This document shows, one piece after another, positions 43,652-53,051 of a stretch of 64,000 nt of DNA (positions within the stretch are counted from its first letter, which is position 1; each line of letters begins with the position of its first letter). Location: contig NZ_CAHLAR010000013.1 of assembly GCF_903652925.1 (NCBI RefSeq), forward strand, positions 62,001-126,000, given 5' to 3'. The position numbers and the translations under genes were made by a program. The notes under the pieces are model-generated. The model ran no database searches, was not told where the DNA came from, and worked only from the letters and a program-made list of their open reading frames with translations. Origin of the DNA: Achromobacter anxifer. Its GTDB lineage: Bacteria; Pseudomonadota; Gammaproteobacteria; Burkholderiales; Burkholderiaceae_B.

Positions 43652-44923
43652 CTAGCGCTCGCAACTCCAGTACGGGCAGCCTGAGCGCGCCACGATTGCC
43701 GCGGGCAGTTCGCCCACCTGCCGCAGCATGCCCTGCATCGCCGCCGCCTGCGCTTGCAGCGCTTTCGAATCCGTCCGGTACTGCCTCTGCTGGTCCAGCA
43801 GGAACCGCATCGTCAGACGCGCCTCGCGCGCCTTGTCCACGTCGAGCTGGGCGGAACCTCCCTGGAAGATTGCCGCATAGAGCTGCGACTGGATCGCGCA
43901 GTACTGGTCCGCCGCGGTCAAGGCCTGTTGCGCCGCGGCGCCCGGGAAGAATTTCCGCAAGTCGGCGGCCTGGGCGCGGCAGAGCTGATAGCGCGGTGGC
44001 ATGAATGTCCCAAGCAAGGCCAGGTCGCGGTCGCCGGACTTCGCGCAATGCCGCAGGTCCGGCTCTTGCGATCCCTTGGACGCGGCATCCGTCAGCGCAT
44101 CCTGGATGCACTCGTCGATCGTCGACGCCTTCCACAATTCCCGGCCCGATCCCAGCAGTCCCATGTTCCCCAACGTGCGCTCAAACCGCGCGACCGTAAG
44201 CTGCGATTGCATGTTCAAGTCATGGTGAGCGAGAGCCACCGCGGCAAGCGCCGCGGCGCCGGCCGCGCCCGTCATGCCCAGCAGCACAGCCGCCGCCAGA
44301 GGCCGCAGCCTTTCAGCGTACAGCGCGATACCCGCCAGCAGCGCGCCCGCCAGCAAGCCGCCCAGGTGCGCGGCGTTATCGACATCGAAGGCGAAGCCCG
44401 CGCCAAACGTCAGCACCAGGCTCAACAGCAGATTGCCCGGCGGCACGTGCGGACGCCCCTTGCTCCGGTCATACAAGCCATAGACGACTGCCGCGCCGAA
44501 GATGCCCAGGATCGCGCCCGACGCGCCGCAGCTCAGGAAGAACTCGTCGCGATGCCACAGCGCCGTGACCAGGCTGCCGCACAGGCCCGACAACAGGTAC
44601 ACGCCCAGGAACACCAAGGGGCGCATGCGGGCTTCCAGTATCAGCCCCAACGACCAGAGCGCCAGCATGTTGATCGCCAGGTGCAGCCAGCCGATGTGCA
44701 GGAACATGCTGGTGAACAGGCGCCAGTACTCGCCCGACAAGGTCAAGGCAGGCACATTGCCGCCCCAGTCGATCAGGAAGGAAGTCTGGCTCAGGCTCTC
44801 GAACGCTCGCGAATCGAGATAGGCGATCACGAGGTACACCGCGATATTTGAGAGGATCAACAAGAGCGTGATCTTGCTGGCGGCGATTCTTCCGATGAGC
44901 GACGTGCGTTGGAATGAAGGCAT
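43652..44923 (-). CDS. Rhomboid family intramembrane serine protease with C-terminal extension
   Basis: A 423-residue protein. The first 245 residues are a rhomboid core with HLAIN (residues 81-85), the nucleophile motif GASG with Ser135, and the catalytic histidine in AAHLGG (His186). The remaining 180 residues are an unrecognised helical domain with several cysteines, including CPYWSC at the very end, probably periplasmic. Bacterial rhomboids cleave transmembrane helices of selected proteins. The extra domain is not part of the standard GlpG layout and may choose substrates. Confidence 0.9.
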   Translation of the reverse strand: MPSFQRTSLIGRIAASKITLLLILSNIAVYLVIAYLDSRAFESLSQTSFLIDWGGNVPALTLSGEYWRLFTSMFLHIGWLHLAINMLALWSLGLILEARMRPLVFLGVYLLSGLCGSLVTALWHRDEFFLSCGASGAILGIFGAAVVYGLYDRSKGRPHVPPGNLLLSLVLTFGAGFAFDVDNAAHLGGLLAGALLAGIALYAERLRPLAAAVLLGMTGAAGAAALAAVALAHHDLNMQSQLTVARFERTLGNMGLLGSGRELWKASTIDECIQDALTDAASKGSQEPDLRHCAKSGDRDLALLGTFMPPRYQLCRAQAADLRKFFPGAAAQQALTAADQYCAIQSQLYAAIFQGGSAQLDVDKAREARLTMRFLLDQQRQYRTDSKALQAQAAAMQGMLRQVGELPAAIVARSGCPYWSCER

Positions 44924-45024
44924 CAGGATGGCGGATCAATGAAATGGGCTTTATCTTAACCAGCCTCGCGCAGCGCTGCAGGGACGCTCTGCGAGCCCGC
45001 CTCGATGCGCGGGCCCGGCATCGC

Positions 45025-45483
45025 TCAGTCCACTGTCTTTGATGCAGGCTTCCGGCTGCTGCAAGCCTTGTATTGATATTGACCCGGCGTCCCCAGCTTC
45101 GCGGTGAACGTGCAGGGCTCTCCGGAATAAGCGTGCGTGGCTTGCACCTGCAGCACGTTTCCTGCTGACACCGTAATGCTCTGCTTGCTGGTCCCGCAGC
45201 TCCAGAATCCCGACGAGACTTCGGCAAAGGCCTGCTCCGCCACCAGCTTCCCGTTGCGGCCCGCAGCCGAGGAAGCCAGCCATTGGATCCGCACGCGGCA
45301 GCTGACGTGCTCGAAGCCGACCTCCTCCACGACGATGCGATAAGTGCCTTTGGCCGAACCCTCGGTCCAGCGCCCCGCATCAAGCACGCGCACAAGCGAC
45401 GCGTCCGCTTCCGTTTGGGCCATCGCATCTGCGGCCTGAAACGCCAACAGAAGGCTCAGCGCAAGAGTTCTCGTGGTTTTCAT
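45025..45483 (-). CDS. Secreted hypothetical protein
   Basis: A 152-residue protein with a clear signal peptide (MKTTRTLALSLLLAFQAADA, cleavage near AMA-Q). The mature part is beta-rich with four cysteines (CRV, WSCG, EPC, KAC), which could form two disulfides in the periplasm. No domain recognised. The start at 45483 gives the cleanest signal peptide. Function unknown. Confidence 0.7.
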   Translation of the reverse strand: MKTTRTLALSLLLAFQAADAMAQTEADASLVRVLDAGRWTEGSAKGTYRIVVEEVGFEHVSCRVRIQWLASSAAGRNGKLVAEQAFAEVSSGFWSCGTSKQSITVSAGNVLQVQATHAYSGEPCTFTAKLGTPGQYQYKACSSRKPASKTVD

Positions 45484-45699
45484 ATGCTTGGAGTCCGTCA
45501 ACGACAATCAAGCGCGCCGCTTCTCTCTTGCGCGCTTGCGATGCCGAGCACTTATACCATCCACGCGCCAGACGTTGCGGCTTCATTCGGTCACGGCAAC
45601 GATCAGCGCCAGAACGCGGCCAAGGCCGACAACACTACGCATAAGCCCTTCGACATGCCGTCGCCAGGCAACCGCGCACACGTCGACTCAGCACCGGAA

Positions 45700-45738
45700 A
45701 ATGAAAAGGCCGTCAGTGATTTCTCACTGACGGCCTTT
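45700..45738 (-). terminator. Intrinsic terminator after tRNA-Pro
   Basis: AAAGGCCGTCAGTGA (45705-45719) and TCACTGACGGCCTTT (45724-45738) form a perfect 15-bp stem with a four-base loop. On the minus strand it is followed by a T-rich tract and lies nine bases downstream of the tRNA. Confidence 0.88.
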
Positions 45739-45746
45739 GGAACTAC

Positions 45747-45825
<79 letters not shown>

Positions 45826-45849
45826 AGAAAAAGAGTATAGCAGAACAAA

Positions 45850-45880
45850 AAATTGTTTGCACGCATTCGTGCAAAAAAAG
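45850..45880 (-). terminator. Intrinsic terminator of the ihfA-merR transcript
   Basis: TTTGCACG (45856-45863) and CGTGCAAA (45868-45875) make an 8-bp stem with a four-base loop, flanked by a T-run on the minus strand. It lies in an AT-rich gap 170 bases downstream of the merR-like gene. A second, larger hairpin (45971-46000) is closer to that gene. Confidence 0.65.
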
Positions 45881-45970
45881 TGCTGAATACTCAAAAAAAT
45901 TTTCGCGCTGCGTTCATCGATTGCATCAACCGCATGCGCATCGATGCGCGCGGCGCGAGGTACTGCTCAA

Positions 45971-46000
45971 TGCAACGCGCGGCTTGCGCCGCGCATTGCA
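45971..46000. repeat. GC-rich hairpin downstream of merR-like gene
   Basis: TGCAA-C-GCGCGGC (45971-45983) pairs with GCCGCGC-A-TTGCA (45988-46000) with one mismatch. It is bracketed by two copies of AGGTACTGC. It may add to termination or protect the 3' end of the operon mRNA. Confidence 0.5.
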
Positions 46001-46042
46001 GGTACTGCGTTCGAACAGAAAGGGAAAGACGATGCGCCGCGT

Positions 46043-46474
46043 TCAGACCGACGGGCTGGCAGCGCCGGCGCTTGCGCCAGCGGTGTTCGCCGCGGTGCCC
46101 AGCGCTTCGGCCAGCATCGTCGAAACGTTGCCGAGCTCGTTGCGCAAGGATTGCATCTCTGCGCCCGACAGGCGCACTGCCGCGTCCTGATCGTGCGGCA
46201 CTTCGCGCGCATCGCCCAGGCGATTGCGCGCGCCGCTGATCGTGAAGCCTTGTTCATACAGCAGGGAACGGATGCGACGGATCAGCAGCACTTCATGATG
46301 CTGGTAATAGCGGCGATTGCCGCGCCGCTTTACCGGCTTGAGCTGCGTGAATTCCTGTTCCCAATACCGCAACACATGAGGCTTGACGCCACACAGGTCG
46401 CTGACTTCACCGATGGTGAAGTAACGCTTGGCGGGAATGGGCGGTAGGGTAACGGTGGATTCGGTACGTGTCAT
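46043..46474 (-). CDS. MerR-family transcriptional regulator linked to ihfA
   Basis: A 143-residue protein with an N-terminal MerR-type winged helix-turn-helix ([26 protein letters not shown], about residues 17-42, and [26 protein letters not shown]) and a short coiled-coil tail. There are no metal-binding cysteines near the C terminus. A MerR-like gene straight after ihfA is conserved in many proteobacteria. Its regulon is unknown. Confidence 0.88.
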   Translation of the reverse strand: MTRTESTVTLPPIPAKRYFTIGEVSDLCGVKPHVLRYWEQEFTQLKPVKRRGNRRYYQHHEVLLIRRIRSLLYEQGFTISGARNRLGDAREVPHDQDAAVRLSGAEMQSLRNELGNVSTMLAEALGTAANTAGASAGAASPSV

Positions 46475-46531
46475 AAGGGGATTTTATGCCGCGATGCGTC
46501 AGGTGCCGATAACAATTGCCGACAAAGCGTA

Positions 46532-46876
46532 TCACTCCTCGGCGTCGTCGGATTCAGCGGGCGCCGCCTGCTCCACCACGCTCTTGAGTTTCTGGCTCGC
46601 GTGGAAGGTGACCACGCGGCGCGCAGCGATGGGAATGGTTTCGCCGGTCTTGGGGTTGCGGCCAGGGCGCGGCGGCTTGTCGCGCACCTGGAAGTTGCCG
46701 AAGCCCGAGAGCTTGACGGAGTCTCCGCGCGCCAGGGCGTCGCGGATTTCCTCGAAGAAGGTATCGACGATGTCCTTGGCTTCGCGCTTGTTCAGGCCGA
46801 CCCGCTCAAAGAGCAGTTCGGCCAGCTCGGCCTTGGTCAAAGTGCGCGGCTCGGCAGCAAGCATACTGTTCCCCAT
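46532..46876 (-). CDS. ihfA: Integration host factor subunit alpha
   Basis: A 114-residue DNA-bending protein of the HU/IHF family. The motif [27 protein letters not shown] (about residues 72-98) includes the proline that intercalates into DNA. The N-terminal helices [27 protein letters not shown] follow the IhfA pattern. It works as a heterodimer with IhfB. It is the last of the pheS-pheT-ihfA run, with its ATG two bases after the pheT stop. An in-frame ATG at 46864 is an alternative start. Confidence 0.95.
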   Translation of the reverse strand: MGNSMLAAEPRTLTKAELAELLFERVGLNKREAKDIVDTFFEEIRDALARGDSVKLSGFGNFQVRDKPPRPGRNPKTGETIPIAARRVVTFHASQKLKSVVEQAAPAESDDAEE

Positions 46877-46879
46877 GGT

Positions 46880-49297
46880 TCAAGCGCGTTGGCGCGCGCC
46901 ATGCGCAGCCACCAAGGCTTCCTTGATACGCGCCAGGCAATCCGCCACCCTGGCCTCGTCCAGCGTGACCTCAGTGTCCTGTAGCCAGAAACGGAAAGCA
47001 AGGCTTTTCTCGGTGACGGGCTCGCTGCCCTGGGCCTTCTCGCGCCACACGTCGAACAGGCGCGCGTCCTGCACCACCGACAGCTGCGGGTCCGCCTTGA
47101 CGGCCGCGGCGACGGTATCGAGCATGGACTGCACCGACACATGGGCATCGACCCACAGCGCCAGGTCGCGCACCACCACGGGCTGGCGCGACAGCTCGCG
47201 CACTTGCGGCAGCTCGCCTTCGGAGAGGACAGCGACGTCCAGTTCGAACACCACCGGCGCATGCGCCAGGTCCGCCTGCTGAGCCCAACGCGGATGCAGT
47301 TCGCCGATCCAGCCGACCTGCTTGCCGTCCAGTTCGATGCGGGCGCTGCGGCCCGGGTGCAGCGCGGGATGCGCGGCGGCTTCGAAACGCAGGCGGCTGC
47401 CGCGCGCGCCGAACAGCGCCTCGACATCCATCTTCACGTCATAGAAGTCCACCTGGCGCGTCGCGACGCCCCACTGCTCTTCCGCGGCAGGCCCCCAGGC
47501 AGCGCCCGCCAACTTCATGGGCTGGCGCACGCCTGCCACTTCCAGCGGACCGTCCTGGGCGGACGCGTCGCGCAGGAACACGCGGCCCAGTTCGAACACG
47601 CGCACGCGCGACTGCTTGCGGTTGGCGTTGTGGCGGATGTTGGCGACCAGGCTGCCGATCAGGCTGGAACGCATGACCGACAGATGGCTGGCGATGGGAT
47701 TGACCAAACGCACAGGCGTTTCGTTGCCAGCATAGTCGCGTTCCCAGTCCGCTTCGACGAAGCTGTAGTTCACGACTTCCTGGTAGTCCTGCGCCGCGGC
47801 CAGACGACGCAACGCGTGGGCGCCGCGGCGGATCTCGGGCTGCGAGAACATTTTGGCGCGCGCCATCGGCGGCACAGCGGGAATGTTCTCGAAACCGTAG
47901 ATGCGGGCCACTTCCTCGATCAGGTCTTCTTCAAGTTCCAGGTCGAAGCGGTAGGACGGCGGCGTGACGATGAAGTCGTCGCCTTCGACCTTGAAATCCA
48001 GGCCCAGGCTGCCGAAGATCTTGGCGACCTCGGCTTGCGTGACCGGCACGCCCAGCACGCGGTGGCAACGCGCCAGGCGCATGCGCACGGGTTCGCGCTT
48101 GGGCAGGTTGACGATCTGGTCATCCAGCGGGCCGGCTTCGCCGCCGCAGATGTCGACGATCAGGCGCGTGATGAATTCAATGTGCTCGGGGATGGTGGCG
48201 TAGTCCACGCCACGCTCGCCGCGGTGGCTGGCTTCCGAGCTGAACTTGTAGCGGCGCGCGCGGCCGGCCAGTGACTGCGGCCACCAGAACGCGGCTTCCA
48301 GGTAGATGTTGCGGGTGTCGAGCGTGACCGAGGTGGCTTCGCCGCCCATGATGCCGGCCAGGCTTTCCACCTGATCGCCAGCAACGACCACGCCGACCTT
48401 CGGGTCCAGCGCGACGGTCTGGCCGTTCAGCAGTTCGAGCGTCTCGCCTTCGCGGGCCCAGCGCACGCTGAGGTCGCCACGGATCTTGTCCAGGTCGAAC
48501 ACGTGCGACGGACGGCCCAGTTCGAGCATGACGTAGTTGGAGATATCGACCAGCGCCGACACCGAGCGTTGGCCGGCGCGTTCCAGGCGCGTCCTCATCC
48601 ATTCAGGCGTCGCTGCGCGGGCGTTGACGCCGCGGATCACGCGGCCGCCGAAACGGCCGCACAGGTCGGGCGCTTCGACCTTGACGGGCAGGCGCTCGTC
48701 CAGCGTGACGGGCACGGCGACGGCGGTGGGCACCGACAGGGGTGCACCGGTCAGGGCGGCGACTTCGCGAGCCACGCCCAGAATCGACAGGCAGTCGGCG
48801 CGGTTGGGCGTCATCTTCAGCGTGAAGAGCGTGTCGTCCAGGTCCAGCGCTTCGCGGATCGACTGGCCCGGCGTCATGTCGGCCGGCAGCTCCAAGAGGC
48901 CTGCGTGGTCTTGCGACAGGCCCAGTTCGCGGGCCGAGCACAGCATGCCCGACGACTGCACGCCGCGCATCTTGGCCACGCCGATCTTCATGCCGCCAGG
49001 CAGTTCGGCGCCGACGCGCGCCAGCGGCACCTTCAGGCCGGCAGCGGCATTAGGCGCACCGCACACGATCTGCAGCAGCTCGCCGGAGCCGTCGTCCACT
49101 TTGCAGACGCGCAGCTTGTCGGCATCGGGGTGCGGCGCGATCTCGACGATGTGGCCCACGACCACGCCGCTAAAGGCAGGCGCGGCGGGCACGGTGTCTT
49201 CGACTTCCAGGCCGGCCATGGTGAGCCGGTGCGCGAGTTCTTCGGTGGCGATCGCGGGATTGACCAGCGTACGCAGCCAGGATTCGGGAAATTGCAT
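46880..49297 (-). CDS. pheT: Phenylalanyl-tRNA synthetase beta subunit
   Basis: An 805-residue protein that forms an alpha2-beta2 tetramer with PheS and charges tRNA-Phe. Domains in order: the N-terminal tRNA-binding EMAP/OB fold (about residues 40-150, [23 protein letters not shown]), B3/B4 editing (about 210-385), B5 (about 400-475), the catalytic-like core, and a C-terminal anticodon-binding FDX-ACB domain (about 710-805, [17 protein letters not shown]). It starts 13 bases after pheS. Confidence 0.97.
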   Translation of the reverse strand: MQFPESWLRTLVNPAIATEELAHRLTMAGLEVEDTVPAAPAFSGVVVGHIVEIAPHPDADKLRVCKVDDGSGELLQIVCGAPNAAAGLKVPLARVGAELPGGMKIGVAKMRGVQSSGMLCSARELGLSQDHAGLLELPADMTPGQSIREALDLDDTLFTLKMTPNRADCLSILGVAREVAALTGAPLSVPTAVAVPVTLDERLPVKVEAPDLCGRFGGRVIRGVNARAATPEWMRTRLERAGQRSVSALVDISNYVMLELGRPSHVFDLDKIRGDLSVRWAREGETLELLNGQTVALDPKVGVVVAGDQVESLAGIMGGEATSVTLDTRNIYLEAAFWWPQSLAGRARRYKFSSEASHRGERGVDYATIPEHIEFITRLIVDICGGEAGPLDDQIVNLPKREPVRMRLARCHRVLGVPVTQAEVAKIFGSLGLDFKVEGDDFIVTPPSYRFDLELEEDLIEEVARIYGFENIPAVPPMARAKMFSQPEIRRGAHALRRLAAAQDYQEVVNYSFVEADWERDYAGNETPVRLVNPIASHLSVMRSSLIGSLVANIRHNANRKQSRVRVFELGRVFLRDASAQDGPLEVAGVRQPMKLAGAAWGPAAEEQWGVATRQVDFYDVKMDVEALFGARGSRLRFEAAAHPALHPGRSARIELDGKQVGWIGELHPRWAQQADLAHAPVVFELDVAVLSEGELPQVRELSRQPVVVRDLALWVDAHVSVQSMLDTVAAAVKADPQLSVVQDARLFDVWREKAQGSEPVTEKSLAFRFWLQDTEVTLDEARVADCLARIKEALVAAHGARQRA

Positions 49298-49310
49298 GAT
49301 CAGCCGTCTG

Positions 49311-50333
49311 TTATTCGTTGAACTGGCGCAGGAAGCGCAAATCGCCTTCGTAGAACTGGCGCAGATCGTTGACGCCGTAGCGCAACATGGTCAGGCGCTC
49401 GAGTCCGGAACCGAAGGCAAAACCGATGTAGCGTTCGGGGTCGAGACCGAAGTTGCGCACCACTTGCGGATGCACCTGGCCCGAGCCGGAAATCTCCAGC
49501 CAGCGGCCGCGGTTCGGACCCGAGGTGAACATCATGTCGATTTCGGCGGACGGTTCCGTGAACGGGAAGAACGACGGGCGGAAACGCACGGCCAGGTCGT
49601 CGGTTTCAAAGAAGCAGCGCAGGAAATCGGTGTACACGCCCTTCAGGTCGGCGAACGAAATGTCCTCGGCGATCCAGAGCCCTTCCACCTGGTGGAACAT
49701 GGGCGAGTGCGTGGCGTCGCTGTCGACGCGATAGGTGCGGCCCGGCGCAATAACCTTGATGGGCGGCTTGTGCATGCGGGCATAGCGCACCTGCATGGGG
49801 CTGGTGTGCGTGCGCAGCAGCAGCGGCAGACCGTCGGCATCGTTCATGTCGACGTAGAACGTGTCCTGCATGGAACGCGCCGGATGGTCCAGCGGGTTGT
49901 TCAAAGCGGTGAAATTGGTCCAGTCGTTTTCCACTTCGGGGCCGTCGGCCACGTCGAAGCCTATGGAACGGAAGATCTCTTCCACGCGTTCCCAGGTCCG
50001 GATCACCGGATGGATGCCGCCCGGCGCGCGACCGCGGCCCGGGAGGGTGACGTCTATGGTTTCGGATGCCAGACGGGCATCCAGTTCAGCCTGCGCCAGC
50101 GCGGCGCGGCGTGCGTTCAGGAGCTCTTCGACCTTTTGCTTGGCCTGATTGATCCGGGCGCCCATCTCGCGCTTCTGCTCGGGATCGAGCTTGCCCAGCG
50201 CTTTCAGCAGCACTGTCAGCGCGCCTTCCTTGCCCAGGAACCGAGCCTTTGCGTTTTCCAGCGCGGCGGCATCGGTAGCCGCGGCGAAACGTTCTTGCGC
50301 CTGGGAGACCAGGTCGTCAACCATTAGAGTCAT
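49311..50333 (-). CDS. pheS: Phenylalanyl-tRNA synthetase alpha subunit
   Basis: A 340-residue catalytic subunit. An N-terminal coiled coil (about residues 5-90) binds tRNA. The class II core follows with motif 2 ([13 protein letters not shown] near 212) and motif 3 ([17 protein letters not shown] near 306). An ATG three codons downstream is an alternative start. A strong hairpin lies between rplT and pheS, and its loop and 3' arm contain a tiny frame MAPFAF with two Phe codons (see findings). Confidence 0.97.
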   Translation of the reverse strand: MTLMVDDLVSQAQERFAAATDAAALENAKARFLGKEGALTVLLKALGKLDPEQKREMGARINQAKQKVEELLNARRAALAQAELDARLASETIDVTLPGRGRAPGGIHPVIRTWERVEEIFRSIGFDVADGPEVENDWTNFTALNNPLDHPARSMQDTFYVDMNDADGLPLLLRTHTSPMQVRYARMHKPPIKVIAPGRTYRVDSDATHSPMFHQVEGLWIAEDISFADLKGVYTDFLRCFFETDDLAVRFRPSFFPFTEPSAEIDMMFTSGPNRGRWLEISGSGQVHPQVVRNFGLDPERYIGFAFGSGLERLTMLRYGVNDLRQFYEGDLRFLRQFNE

Positions 50334-50345
50334 GAAATCCAGCCT

Positions 50346-50381
50346 TCAAAACGCAAACGGGGCCATTACAGCCCCGTTTGC
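50346..50381 (-). terminator. Hairpin (terminator or attenuator) between rplT and pheS
   Basis: GCAAACGGGGC (50353-50363) and GCCCCGTTTGC (50371-50381) form a perfect 11-bp stem with a seven-base loop. On the minus strand it is followed by GTTTTG. It can act as a partial terminator that lowers pheST expression relative to rpmI-rplT, or as an attenuator. Confidence 0.7.
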
Positions 50382-50407
50382 AGCGATGCGCGATGAGTTA
50401 AGCGCGA

Positions 50408-50767
50408 TCAGGCAGCCAAGGCAGCCTTGGCTTGCTGCACGATGGCGGCAAAGCCAGCCTTGTCGCGCACGGCCAGGTCGGCCAGGACCTTGCGGTCGAG
50501 TTCGATCGAAGCCTTCTTCAGACCAGCGATGAACACGCTGTAGCTGACGCCGTGTTCGCGGACAGCGGCGTTGATACGCGTGATCCACAGGGCACGGAAC
50601 GTGCGCTTCTTGTTACGACGGTCGCGGTAGGCGTATTGGCCAGCGCGCATGACTGCTTGCTTGGCAATACGGAACACATTACCGCGGCGGCCACGGTAAC
50701 CCTTGGCGGCGGCAATGACTTTTTTGTGACGTGCGCGGGCGGTTACGCCGCGTTTGACGCGAGGCAT
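50408..50767 (-). CDS. rplT: 50S ribosomal protein L20
   Basis: A 119-residue basic ribosomal protein. It begins [18 protein letters not shown] and contains [30 protein letters not shown], both diagnostic. L20 is an early 23S rRNA-binding assembly factor and, in E. coli, a translational repressor of rpmI-rplT. It follows rpmI by 17 bases. Confidence 0.98.
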   Translation of the reverse strand: MPRVKRGVTARARHKKVIAAAKGYRGRRGNVFRIAKQAVMRAGQYAYRDRRNKKRTFRALWITRINAAVREHGVSYSVFIAGLKKASIELDRKVLADLAVRDKAGFAAIVQQAKAALAA

Positions 50768-50784
50768 AGTAGATCTCCCTTAGA

Positions 50785-50982
50785 TCAAGCGAAAGGCATC
50801 ATGGCCTTGACGGAGGCCACGTTGGATTCATGGACCGCCGTCGAGCCGCGCAGTTGACGCTTGGCCTTGGTGGTCTTCTTGGTCAGAATGTGGCGCTTGA
50901 ACGCCTGACCGCGCTTGATGGAGCCGCTGCCGCGAACCTTAAAGCGCTTGGAGGCGCTTTTCTTGGTTTTCATCTTGGGCAT
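50785..50982 (-). CDS. rpmI: 50S ribosomal protein L35
   Basis: A 65-residue ribosomal protein, [20 protein letters not shown] at the start, with the usual [17 protein letters not shown] core. The gene is normally next to infC. Here infC is 8.9 kb away, and the gene is preceded by its own leader and promoter. Confidence 0.98.
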   Translation of the reverse strand: MPKMKTKKSASKRFKVRGSGSIKRGQAFKRHILTKKTTKAKRQLRGSTAVHESNVASVKAMMPFA

Positions 50983-51098
50983 GTTGATTCCCTAAACTAA
51001 ACACTCATTGTTGATTTACATGACGTCAGGTGCTTGACGCATGGACGGCCGATGAAGCCTTCCATGGCGGCAAAACTTGATGTACCTGTTGCCACTTC

Positions 51099-51122
51099 TG
51101 GGGGTACTGCTGGGGGTACTAC
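51099..51122. repeat. 12-bp tandem duplication
   Basis: TGGGGGTACTGC (51099-51110) is followed directly by TGGGGGTACTAC (51111-51122), one mismatch. It lies in the rpmI leader. Confidence 0.6.
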
Positions 51123-51274
51123 TGACTACTTGCTCACAAGCATTGCAGGGATTGCTCCCACACAGATGCCCGGCAGTTTTTCCCCGGTTCATGTGCCGCG
51201 CTGTGCGCCCTGTCGGGCACCGGCTACGGCCCCGGGTTGGCCAAAAAGACAACCCAGATCCGGGAAAGCCTTTG

Positions 51275-51304
51275 ATTATATGGTGATTTCCCTGATTTTG
51301 TCGA
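51275..51304 (-). promoter_or_regulatory. Sigma-70 promoter of rpmI-rplT-pheST-ihfA
   Basis: On the minus strand TCGACA (51304-51299) and TATAAT (51280-51275) are separated by 18 bases. The -10 box is perfect and the -35 differs at one position. The predicted start of transcription near 51268 gives a leader of about 285 nt. The promoter replaces the read-through from infC that would drive these genes in the usual operon. Confidence 0.7.
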
Positions 51305-51359
51305 GTCGGCCGGCGTAACGCGCCCAGGGCCGGCGCCACGAGATCACGCGATCCGGCCC

Positions 51360-52889
51360 TCATGCACCCGGCCGCCGGTACTGCACGGCCTGGGCGACGT
51401 GCCGGGCCGCCAGGGCATCCTCCCCTTCCAGGTCAGCGATCGTACGCGCCACCCGCAGGGCCCGATGCATGGCGCGCGCCGAACCGGCCAGGCGGCGCAT
51501 GGCCTGCAACAGCAGGGCCTGGGCCTCGCCGTCCAGTCGGCAGTGCTCGTCGAGTTCAGCGCCCGCCAGTGCCGCGTTCGGCTTGCCCTGCCGGGCCAAC
51601 TGACGCAGGCGGCAGCGCGCCACACGCTCCCGCACCGGCCCGGAGGGCTCGCCCGGCGGCTTGCCCATCCATTCGGGGTCGGATGGCGGCAGGGCCACAT
51701 GCAGGTCGATGCGGTCCAGCAAGGGCCCCGATATCTTGCCCGCGTAGCGCGCCACCTGATCCGGCGTGCAGCCGCAAGTCCGTCCAGGATGTCCGCGCCA
51801 GCCGCAAGGGCAAGGATTCATGGCCGCCACCAGCTGGAAACGGGCGGGAAACTGCGCTGACCGCAAGGCGCGGGCGATGACCACCCTGCCCGTCTCCAGC
51901 GGTTCGCGCAGGGCCTCCAGCGTGCGCCTGCTGAATTCCGGCAGCTCGTCCAGAAAGAGCACGCCATGATGCGCCAGGCTGATCTCGCCCGGACGGGGAC
52001 GGCTGCCGCCCCCCACCAGGGCGGCAGCCGTGGCCGAATGGTGCGGCGCCCGGAACGGCGGCTGGCCGGCGGGCTCATCGGACAGGCCCGCCAGCGCGGC
52101 CACGGCGGCGACTTCCAGGGCCTGGCCCCGTTCCAGCGGCGGCAACAGGCCCGGCAGCCGCGTCGCCAGCATGCTCTTGCCCGCGCCGGGCGGCCCGACC
52201 ATCAACAGGCTGTGCCCACCGGCCGCGGCAACCTCCAGCGCCCGCCGGGCTCCAGGCTGGCCCCGCACGTCCGACAGGCAAGGCGCCGGCGCGGCCTCAG
52301 GCCAGGGCCTGGGCACGGCGCCAGGCAGCAGGCAGGCGCCCGCGGCGTGCGCAGCCACGTCGGCCAGGCTGCGCGCCGACAGCACCCGCAGCCCCGGCAC
52401 CCAGGCGGCCTGCTCAGCGCTGCCCGCGGGCAGGATGAGCGTGGCGCCAGGTTCCTCCCGCGCCACGCTCAGCGCGATCACCAGCGGAGCGGCGACCGGC
52501 ACCAGCGCCCCGGTCAAGGACAGCTCGCCCGCCAGCACCAGGTCCGCCAGGGTCGGATCCCGCAACGGGGACTCGGGATCGCGGCCATCGGTTGGCGCGG
52601 CCAGCTGGCCGGACGCCAGCAGCAGGCCCAGGGCAATGGGCAAATCGAAACGTCCGGACTCCTTGGGAATGTCCGCGGGCGAGAGATTGACGGTGATGCG
52701 GCCGGACGGAAAGTCGAAGCCGCTGTTGAGTATGGCCGCGCGCACCCGTTCGCGGCTTTCGCGCACCTCGGTATCCGGCAGGCCGACCACATTGAAGCTG
52801 GGCAGCCCCGGCCCCAGATGGGTCTCCACGCGTACCGCATGGGCATCCAGGCCGCACAGGGCGCGGCTGGCTAGAACGGCTAGCGTCAA
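51360..52889 (-). CDS. comM: YifB/ComM family Mg chelatase-like AAA+ ATPase
   Basis: A 509-residue protein. The N-terminal ChlI/Lon-protease-like fold (about residues 20-150) is followed by an AAA+ core with Walker A GPPGAGKS near residue 220 and Walker B VLFLDELPE near 310, a zinc-like CPCGWRGHPGRTCGC region near 355, and a C-terminal helical domain. ComM is a hexameric helicase that supports branch migration when transformed DNA integrates. In Burkholderiales it is usually a neighbour of ubiK and glnK-amtB, as here. Confidence 0.93.
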   Translation of the reverse strand: MTLAVLASRALCGLDAHAVRVETHLGPGLPSFNVVGLPDTEVRESRERVRAAILNSGFDFPSGRITVNLSPADIPKESGRFDLPIALGLLLASGQLAAPTDGRDPESPLRDPTLADLVLAGELSLTGALVPVAAPLVIALSVAREEPGATLILPAGSAEQAAWVPGLRVLSARSLADVAAHAAGACLLPGAVPRPWPEAAPAPCLSDVRGQPGARRALEVAAAGGHSLLMVGPPGAGKSMLATRLPGLLPPLERGQALEVAAVAALAGLSDEPAGQPPFRAPHHSATAAALVGGGSRPRPGEISLAHHGVLFLDELPEFSRRTLEALREPLETGRVVIARALRSAQFPARFQLVAAMNPCPCGWRGHPGRTCGCTPDQVARYAGKISGPLLDRIDLHVALPPSDPEWMGKPPGEPSGPVRERVARCRLRQLARQGKPNAALAGAELDEHCRLDGEAQALLLQAMRRLAGSARAMHRALRVARTIADLEGEDALAARHVAQAVQYRRPGA

Positions 52890-53051
52890 GGCGGTCTCCA
52901 GGAATGAGCAGGATCCGCCAGTATCCCCAAACGGGAGAGCGATGCGGCGGCGTCCGTGACAAAACCATCCCCCGCGCGCAATGAAAAACGGCCGCTGCTG
53001 GCGGCCGTTACCGGAAAAACCCTGCCAGCCGCCACGCGGCCGGCGGCAGAC

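Larger units (their letters stand above)
50983..51359 (-). other. Leader and promoter region between comM and rpmI
   Basis: This 377-base gap has no clear gene. It contains a near-consensus promoter (51275-51304) on the minus strand and about 285 nt of leader before rpmI. A 58-codon open frame lies inside the leader (51016-51192, minus strand; SSTPSSTPRSGNRY). A 12-bp tandem duplication also falls there (51099-51122). The open frame shows no recognised domain and I do not call it a gene. Confidence 0.6.

Noticed and set aside
45853-46239. 128-codon + strand frame opposite the merR-like gene
   Set aside because: It is Arg/Cys/Ala-rich and antisense to a clear MerR-type gene; it also reads through the terminator hairpin.
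51016-51192. 58-codon frame in the rpmI leader as a real gene
   Set aside because: No ribosome-binding site or domain is evident, and composition is poor. It is kept only as a leader observation.
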